The notes under the pieces are model-generated. The model was not told the origin of the DNA and searched no databases. It saw only the letters and a program-made list of their open reading frames with translations. DNA of 56,169 nucleotides from NCBI GenBank assembly GCA_016934825.1, contig JAFGSB010000040.1:1-56169 (forward strand), written 5' to 3'. The position numbers were made by a program, and so were the translations under genes. The stretch comes from Candidatus Zhuqueibacterota bacterium (GTDB lineage Bacteria > Zhuqueibacterota > Zhuqueibacteria > Residuimicrobiales > Krinioviventaceae). Numbering within the stretch: the stretch's first letter is position 1; every line of letters starts with the position of its first letter. Below are positions 50,799-56,169 of this stretch, in pieces.

Positions 50799-52457
50799 TT
50801 ACCAGAAAATAACGTTCAAAATAACAAAAACAATAATGGAAATGACGGCCATAAATTCCGGTTTTCTGTAAAAAGGAATATGTTTGGTTTCGGTAATCGG
50901 TGTTAATCCTTTCACCAGGCCCACAAGTTCCTCCCGCGGTCTTTTCTGAGTAAAAAAGCTGACCAACACAGTTACCACGGCGCAAATCAGCCATGCCCAC
51001 CAGGCGCGCCAAAAATTTGCCGACATATCACTGGCTTCTCTGGATAATGTTATAATGTTTGCAGGGATCCATTGCAGTTTTACAGCCAGGAACATCCCGA
51101 ATGACGAACCCATACCCGCGATGAGCCCCCAGAAGGCCCCGTTTGGCGTAATCCAGATCAGGAACATACCCAGGAGCATTGTTGCGAACAGAGGAGCATT
51201 TACCCATGAAAAGATGGCCTGCATATAATCCATAATGGACGGAGCTGATTTTGCCCAATAGGCTGTAATGATACTCAAAAGAATACCGACAACTGTGGCG
51301 ACCCGGCCCATCCAAACGTAATGGGCATCCGAGGCCTTTTTATTAATTACGGATCGATAAATATCATACGTCCATACGGTGTTAAATGCGCTGATATTTC
51401 CGGCCTGACCAGCCATAAAACCGGCCAGTAGAGCTGTAACACCGAGCCCGATCAATCCTTCGGGATAGTATCGAGCGATCAGCATGGGTAACGCGGAGTC
51501 ATAATTTAATTTACCGCCCTCTTCTAATAGAGCGAAATTGGCATTGGGATCGCGGGCCAGCACCCAGGCAATGAGACCGGCAACGATGACGATAAACGGT
51601 AACGCCATTTTAAAGAAGGAGGCGATAATTGGCGTCATCCGCGCCGATCGGACATCTTTTGAGGAAAATGCCCGCTGCACAACGAGAAAGTCGGTTGTCC
51701 AGTATCCAAAGGACAACACAAATCCAAGTCCGAGAATGATACCCGGCCAGGTCACTTCCATTCCGTTGTTGGCCGCGTCGGTGGAGGTTGACCATAACGC
51801 ACCCATTGTATCGGGAATTCGCGCAAAAACTTCCTGCCAGCCGCCTATTTCAATAATACCCAGTATGGACACCAGGAATAAACCGAACCAGATCAGGAAG
51901 AACTGCACGATTTCGGTAAATATGGCTGAAAGTAAACCGCCAAGCGTCACATAAATCGCAACTGTAGCGGCCGACACCCACATACTCACATCCCAGTTCC
52001 AGCCCAGGAATGTTCTTAATACCAGGGCCATGGCGTAAAGATTAATACCGGACATGAGAAGTGTCATAACGGCAAAAGAGATCGCGTTTAAAACCCTGGT
52101 TTTTTCATCAAAACGCAATTTGAGATAACCCGGTATGGAATGAATTTTACTGCTATAATAAAACGGCATCATATATATGGCAAGAAAAAGCATAGCCGGT
52201 ATCGCGCCGACCCAGTAAAAATGCGCTACAAACATACCGTATTTAAATGTATTACCGGTCATCCCCAAAAGTTCCAGCGCCCCCATATTCGCACTCAAAA
52301 ATGCCAGACCGGCAACCCAGGAACTGTTACGGCGGCCCGCTAAAAAAAAGTCCTCGCCAGTACCGGAAAAACGTTTTAAATAAAATCCGATACCCAAGAT
52401 GAAAGCAAAATACAACAGAATAATCATCCAATCAACCCAGGACATGTGCAGAATCAT
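50799..52457 (-). CDS. Sodium:solute symporter, SGLT-like, probably galactose
   Basis: The 552-residue product has fourteen predicted transmembrane helices. Near the N terminus FFLAGRRNSSWVAGLAFLSANMGALELLG (about 36-64) is the SSS signature of the SGLT/vSGLT branch. TALLAGFMAGQAGNISAFNTVWTYDIYR (about 344-371) follows, with the sodium-site region. The protein is longer than the symporter at 34044-35441 and belongs to a different subgroup. GAGGAGGATC precedes the ATG. The downstream micro-protein and galK point to galactose or a related hexose as substrate. Confidence 0.92.
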   Translation of the reverse strand: MILHMSWVDWMIILLYFAFILGIGFYLKRFSGTGEDFFLAGRRNSSWVAGLAFLSANMGALELLGMTGNTFKYGMFVAHFYWVGAIPAMLFLAIYMMPFYYSSKIHSIPGYLKLRFDEKTRVLNAISFAVMTLLMSGINLYAMALVLRTFLGWNWDVSMWVSAATVAIYVTLGGLLSAIFTEIVQFFLIWFGLFLVSILGIIEIGGWQEVFARIPDTMGALWSTSTDAANNGMEVTWPGIILGLGFVLSFGYWTTDFLVVQRAFSSKDVRSARMTPIIASFFKMALPFIVIVAGLIAWVLARDPNANFALLEEGGKLNYDSALPMLIARYYPEGLIGLGVTALLAGFMAGQAGNISAFNTVWTYDIYRSVINKKASDAHYVWMGRVATVVGILLSIITAYWAKSAPSIMDYMQAIFSWVNAPLFATMLLGMFLIWITPNGAFWGLIAGMGSSFGMFLAVKLQWIPANIITLSREASDMSANFWRAWWAWLICAVVTVLVSFFTQKRPREELVGLVKGLTPITETKHIPFYRKPEFMAVISIIVFVILNVIFW

Positions 52458-52812
52458 TTGATCCTCCTCAATAAGATTTATTTTATTGCGCCGGATATTA
52501 TATTTAATTCAAAGCGCATGTATAATATCCATTGACTTGTATTATGATTTTCCAGATGATGGTTACAAGAAATTAAGAAATTGTAAATTTTGAATTTAAG
52601 CAAATAAAAAATTAAATATATTATAATAATATTAATTCACATAGTCAAGCAGATTCAGTTAATTCAACGCTCCCCCTGTCGACATTCAATTAAAAAAATT
52701 TCACCCGAGTCCTGATAAAACCGGATAACGGTGAAAAAATTCCGATAATAACAATAATTATGTACGGTCGTTTTCAGGATTCATCAGGAAAAATCAAAAC
52801 TTGCAGGGAAAT
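52458..52812. other. Intergenic region with a copy of the dispersed palindrome
   Basis: About 355 AT-rich bases upstream of the SGLT-like symporter and downstream of the TPR membrane protein. It shows no coding frame of note. It contains the palindrome copy at 52699-52736 and must hold the promoter of the symporter-galK unit, which I cannot place. Confidence 0.5.
52699..52736. repeat. Copy D of the dispersed palindrome
   Basis: TTTCACC (52699-52705) pairs with GGTGAAA (52730-52736); inside, TCC and GGA can pair. GTCCTGATAAAACCGGA matches the spacing of GTCCTGGTTTAACCGGA in the copy at 45185. The element is flanked by A- and T-runs (AAAAAAATTT before, AAAAAATT after). Confidence 0.6.
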
Positions 52813-53493
52813 CTAAAGTCTTGCAAGATGCAGCCTGGCCTTACTGACATATTCGCTCTTGGGAAAATCAAGTAATAGTTTATTAAAATAAAATTTCGCG
52901 TTTATTTTATCATTTAATTTATAATAACACCTGCCGATCATCATAATCGAATCATCACTTTTATTAGATTCTCCGAATACCAGCACTTTCTGGAAAGCAT
53001 CCAGAGCCGTATTATAATCTCTCAGACCAAAATAACATTCTCCTGTCCAATATTGACAATTTACAGCAAATGAGTGCGACGGATATTTTTGCTTTAAATC
53101 TGCAAGAATTCTTATCGCATCATTATATTGTTCGGTATAAAAAAGTCGCAAAGCATTATCGTATCTATCGGAAAAAAGATTCAAATCGGATTCCGTCATG
53201 CTACTCAGTTCAGAAGCACCCATAGACTCTCTGATATTTTGGCGTTCCGACACGATTTGCATGGAATCAAAATCAGCAGTGGTATTTAACGAATCCTGTA
53301 CAACCGTGAGATAACTGCTTTGTTGTGAATTTTCGATCTGGACTGCCGTATTTATTCGATTTACATCTCTCTTTTTGTGCCAGAAAAAATAAACGATGAC
53401 TAAAATAACAAGTAAAAATAAAATAAAGGGGAGAAAAGGAGTTTTTTTCTTTTTGGGAATTTTTAGGTAACTGGACCTTGACGGATTTTTCAT
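52813..53493 (-). CDS. Membrane-anchored TPR protein (YbgF/BamD-like repeats)
   Basis: The 226-residue product has a basic cytosolic N terminus (KIPKKKKTP), one transmembrane helix (about 20-40), a polar linker of about 70 residues and C-terminal tetratricopeptide-type repeats. These include ALRLFYTEQYNDAIRILADL (about 111-130), CQYWTGECYFGLRDYNTAL (about 145-163) and YYKLNDKINAKFYFNKLL. The arrangement recalls CpoB/YbgF, but there are no Tol-Pal genes nearby, so only the repeat fold and a periplasmic location are supported. AGGTG precedes the ATG. Confidence 0.78.
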   Translation of the reverse strand: MKNPSRSSYLKIPKKKKTPFLPFILFLLVILVIVYFFWHKKRDVNRINTAVQIENSQQSSYLTVVQDSLNTTADFDSMQIVSERQNIRESMGASELSSMTESDLNLFSDRYDNALRLFYTEQYNDAIRILADLKQKYPSHSFAVNCQYWTGECYFGLRDYNTALDAFQKVLVFGESNKSDDSIMMIGRCYYKLNDKINAKFYFNKLLLDFPKSEYVSKARLHLARL

Positions 53494-54022
53494 TTATTTC
53501 ACCTGAAATTTTATAAATCAAAAAATAAATTTATAAAGATTTATTGACTTTCATTATGAATTTAGTTGAATTGATGTCAAAATCAAGTAAAAAATCAGTT
53601 TACCGGATACATCAATTATTTTGTTTTTATGTTGCAGATTCTAAGGGCCGGTTAAAGTATGGTGATGATCTGTAACACAAGTTCAATAATTAAAATTGAT
53701 TCGATTACACACTATATCATAATCTTATCGGACACCAAATGATATTACAATGCTCAAACCTGGATTTTATAAAAAATGACATGTACGGACCACACAGACA
53801 CTGGAGATTATTAATCATTAATATACAAATAGGATAAATAATTTACCTTGCATAGAATTGATTAAAATAATATATTAAAATTCAGTTTATTATTTGATAT
53901 TATTGTTTTTAATAATTTGCAAAGATAACTGTTCCTCTGTTATTTTACAATATCATATTCTATATAAAAATTGGGAAATACAGACATATACAATTACGGA
54001 GACACTTCAGGAATCGAACAAT
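53494..54022. other. Divergent intergenic region with no clear gene
   Basis: About 530 AT-rich bases between the divergent TPR protein and the cytochrome-FGE gene. The open frame of the latter extends back to 53894, but its extra 43 codons do not look like protein of the family and include no signal segment, so I treat them as leader DNA. I see no hairpin with a T-tract, no RNA gene and no repeat copy beyond an isolated TTTACCGGAT at 53599. Confidence 0.5.
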
Positions 54023-55588
54023 ATGATTTTAAAGAAATTCTTCTTTTTCCTCAAAGGTATAATTAAAACCATTTTTCGATTTATTTTTTGGATATTTAAA
54101 AAGAAAATATTTATTGGTATTCTGGCAGGAATTGTGTTAACCGTATTATTTAATGTCGGGATCAAGTACTCCTCAAGTGACAAGTTTTGCGAAAGTTGTC
54201 ATGTCCATCCACATTCGACGCTTTCGTGGAAAAAATCCGGTCATTTTGATAATAAAAGCGGGGTAACCGTCCACTGCATAGAATGTCACCTCCCGCCATC
54301 CGGAAATTACAAGTACTATACTGAAAAAGCGCGACTTGGCGCCCAGGATGCATACGGAAAATTGTTTAAAGACATCTCTAAAATAAACTGGGATGAAAAA
54401 TCCACATTAAATCATGCTGGTTCTTACACTTATGATGAGTCCTGTATTCATTGTCATGAAAACCTGTTTCCTATCGGTTTGTCAAAAAAGGGCGAGGATG
54501 CGCATCTTTATTACACAAGAAAAACAGATGAAATATTATGTATAAATTGTCATTTATACACCGGGCATTATTCCGAAAATGCGCGGCAGGAATTTGATTT
54601 TGGGCAAAAACCGACCGAAGCAAAAATAATATATAAAAAACCTGCAACAGTGACCGAATTTGAAAATTACACAGAGTACATTCCCAACAGCAGCGTTAAA
54701 TTCGACATGATAGCCATACCCGGCGGCACCTTTACAATGGGAAGCCCGGATAAGGAACCGTTACGGAATTATGACGAAGGCCCCCAAATCAGAGTCGATA
54801 TCAGCCCTTTCTGGATGGGCAAGGTCGAAGTGACCTGGGATGAATTTGAAGCGTTTTACGCGCAAACACATGTAGAAGGCCGTACCGATACTCAGATACA
54901 ACTGGTTTCAACAGATTCCGATGTCGATGCGGTGACCGGGCCGACTCCACCATACGGTAATCCCGGCCAGGGTTTTGGTAAAGGTGATCGTCCGGCCATT
55001 ACCATGACTCATTATACCGCGGAATTTTATTGTCAATGGCTGTCCGATGTGACCGGCAAAAAATACAGGCTTCCCACAGAAGCGGAATGGGAATACGCCT
55101 GCCGCGCGGGAACCGAAGGAGCTTATTTCTTTGACGGCAATCCCAAAAAATTTACCCGTCACTCTTTTTGGAACCGTATGTTTGGACCGGATACAGCAAC
55201 TATCAATTCCTATATAATCTATAAAGAGAACAGTATGGCAAAAACGCAACCATTTTCAAGCACAAAGCCAAATCCATTCGGTCTTTATAATATGCTGGGA
55301 AATGTGAAAGAATTTTGCCGGGACTGGTATGCACCGAATATCTACATGACTTATCACAATCAAGGTTCAATTAAAGATCCTGCCGGACCCGAATCAGGGA
55401 AAGAACATGTTATCAGGGGCGGCTCATTTAATAGTGATGCCGCATATGTGAGGAGCGCCGCGAGAGATTACACGCAATATAATAAATGGATGAGAACAGA
55501 TCCGCAGATGCCCAAGAGTTTATGGTGGTATTCGGATGTTGTTGATGTCGGTTTCCGGGTTGTCTGTGAATATGACGGTGAGGAATAA
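54023..55588 (+). CDS. Tetraheme NapC/NrfH-type cytochrome fused to an FGE-like (SUMF1) domain
   Basis: The product (521 residues from ATG 54023-54025, AGGA 10 bases upstream) starts with a basic, hydrophobic segment and a transmembrane helix (about 29-48). Four CxxCH heme motifs follow: CESCH (56-60), CIECH (85-89), CIHCH (141-145) and CINCH (173-177), the pattern of NapC/NirT/NrfH quinol dehydrogenases. From about 224 comes a formylglycine-generating-enzyme-like domain (MIAIPGGTFTMGSP, KYRLPTEAEWEYACRAG, HVIRGGSF, VGFRVV). The two copper-binding cysteines of true FGEs are missing: the segment after RGGSF reads NSDAAYVRS. The fusion suggests a quinol-linked periplasmic protein; the FGE part is probably binding or structural, or has another activity. 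Confidence 0.9.
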   Translation: MILKKFFFFLKGIIKTIFRFIFWIFKKKIFIGILAGIVLTVLFNVGIKYSSSDKFCESCHVHPHSTLSWKKSGHFDNKSGVTVHCIECHLPPSGNYKYYTEKARLGAQDAYGKLFKDISKINWDEKSTLNHAGSYTYDESCIHCHENLFPIGLSKKGEDAHLYYTRKTDEILCINCHLYTGHYSENARQEFDFGQKPTEAKIIYKKPATVTEFENYTEYIPNSSVKFDMIAIPGGTFTMGSPDKEPLRNYDEGPQIRVDISPFWMGKVEVTWDEFEAFYAQTHVEGRTDTQIQLVSTDSDVDAVTGPTPPYGNPGQGFGKGDRPAITMTHYTAEFYCQWLSDVTGKKYRLPTEAEWEYACRAGTEGAYFFDGNPKKFTRHSFWNRMFGPDTATINSYIIYKENSMAKTQPFSSTKPNPFGLYNMLGNVKEFCRDWYAPNIYMTYHNQGSIKDPAGPESGKEHVIRGGSFNSDAAYVRSAARDYTQYNKWMRTDPQMPKSLWWYSDVVDVGFRVVCEYDGEE

Positions 55589-55636
55589 CTTTATTATATT
55601 TAATAAATCTTAAATCAAGATAAAAGGAGATCACCC

Positions 55637-56169
55637 ATGAAGCAACAAAAAAATGATTATTCCAGAAGAAATTTTCTGGGCACTGTTGCGGCTGCCGGCG
55701 CTGTTATGGTGGCATGCAACGGCAACAAAATTAACACGTCCAATATGCCGTCATTCCTGGACCAGGCCCCGGACGGCAAAGAATTGAAAGCGGGACTGAT
55801 CGGCTGCGGCGGCCGTGGAACCGGCGCGGCGTTAAATTTTTTAGACGCAGGCCCAAATCTGAAAATCGTTGCCCTTGCAGATGTGTTCAACGACAGATTA
55901 CAAAGCTGTAAAGAAAGACTCGCCGAAAGAGCCAACAATGAAGTTCCCGAAGAAAATTGTTTTATCGGTTTCGACGCATATCAAAAACTTGTTGCTCTCA
56001 GCGAATTGGATATTGTATTGATCGCGACTCCACCCCACTTCCGGCCGGCGCAGTTTGAAGCCGCCGTTAACGCCAAAAAACACATATTTATGGAAAAACC
56101 GGTCGCGGTCGATCCGCCGGGCGCGCGGTCAATTATGGCCAATGCCAAAAAGGCTGAACAGTTGGGTCT
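55637..56169 (+). CDS. Tat-exported Gfo/Idh/MocA oxidoreductase (partial, N-terminal)
   Basis: About 177 codons from ATG 55637-55639 to the window edge. AAGGAGA precedes the start. The N terminus has a twin-arginine signal (SRRNFLGTVAAAGAV, 9-23) and a lipobox-like MVAC ending at Cys27, so a Tat lipoprotein is possible. The Rossmann fold follows with AGLIGCGGRGTGAAL (about 53-67), ALADVFNDRL and the family EKPVAVD motif (about 155-161), where the catalytic lysine sits. Substrate is unknown, probably a sugar or polyol. It lies 48 bases after the cytochrome-FGE gene, so electron flow between NAD(P)-type sugar oxidation and the quinone pool is a hypothesis. Confidence 0.9.
   Translation, partial: MKQQKNDYSRRNFLGTVAAAGAVMVACNGNKINTSNMPSFLDQAPDGKELKAGLIGCGGRGTGAALNFLDAGPNLKIVALADVFNDRLQSCKERLAERANNEVPEENCFIGFDAYQKLVALSELDIVLIATPPHFRPAQFEAAVNAKKHIFMEKPVAVDPPGARSIMANAKKAEQLG

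Noticed and set aside
53894-54022. Forty-three extra N-terminal codons of the cytochrome-FGE gene
   Set aside because: The segment is not a signal or a family-like region; ATG 54023 has AGGA upstream and gives a normal membrane anchor.
1-56169. CRISPR arrays, insertion sequences, phage genes, rRNA and tRNA genes
   Set aside because: I found no regularly spaced repeats, no transposase or integrase frame and no recognisable RNA gene by reading; a tRNA or covariance-model scan was not possible.

Overview
The window looks like chromosomal DNA of an AT-rich, free-living Gram-negative bacterium, most likely from the FCB superphylum (Bacteroidota, Ignavibacteria, Calditrichota and related candidate phyla). 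Seen in the sequence: two PorV/PorQ-type outer-membrane proteins, a BamD-like lipoprotein, Lnt, SppA, a Bacteroidota-like tiny basic ribosomal protein, and many TTG/GTG starts alongside good Shine-Dalgarno sequences. The phylum is an inference. No rRNA, tRNA, CRISPR array, insertion sequence or phage gene was recognised.

Layout. (1) 1-5.3 kb: tail of an unknown gene, a small lipoprotein, then minus-strand nadD, bamD-like, an unknown protein, a porin-like protein and lnt. (2) 5.6-13.8 kb: minus-strand information-processing block ruvX, HU, rel (ppGpp synthetase/hydrolase), dnaB, a degenerate uracil-DNA-glycosylase-like gene, coaBC, rpoZ, gmk, yicC. (3) 13.9-23.5 kb: PorV-like gene (terminator at 13882-13916), mutS, nadK, dxs, xseB, xseA, a 30-codon ribosomal protein gene at 22196-22288, a second HU and sppA. 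(4) 23.7-26.9 kb: glycosyltransferase, small membrane protein, galE and an RluA-type pseudouridine synthase. (5) 27.1-35.4 kb: a ribose-salvage locus with rbsK, GRP-type sugar transporter, exported nucleoside hydrolase, exported ADP-ribosylglycohydrolase, LacI regulator and a divergent Na+/solute symporter. It contains two gene relics. (6) 35.5-38.9 kb: metallo-beta-lactamase-fold protein and a znuABC-like metal importer with a palindromic candidate operator. (7) 39.5-42 kb: plus-strand DUF4332, Kbp-like BON-LysM, DUF937 and htpX. (8) 42.1-52.5 kb: a membrane protein, a HerA-like ATPase, treT, a relic of otsB, a fused otsA-otsB, galK, a two-TM micro-protein and an SGLT-like symporter. (9) 52.8 kb to the end: a TPR membrane protein, a tetraheme NapC/NrfH-type cytochrome fused to a formylglycine-generating-enzyme-like domain, and the start of a Tat-exported Gfo/Idh/MocA oxidoreductase.

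How the genes work together. The first 24 kb is mostly housekeeping. From about 27 kb the content becomes accessory sugar metabolism: extracellular ADP-ribose or nucleosides can be cut in the periplasm, imported as ribose and phosphorylated; galactose can be imported and phosphorylated; trehalose can be made by two routes. This half carries three decayed genes (30061-30258, 31833-32400, 46630-46804) and at least four copies of a roughly 27-nt imperfect palindrome at gene ends. The most unusual items are the cytochrome-FGE fusion, whose FGE part lacks both copper-binding cysteines, the UDG-like protein that has lost all [4Fe-4S] ligands, the gene relics, and the dispersed palindrome family.
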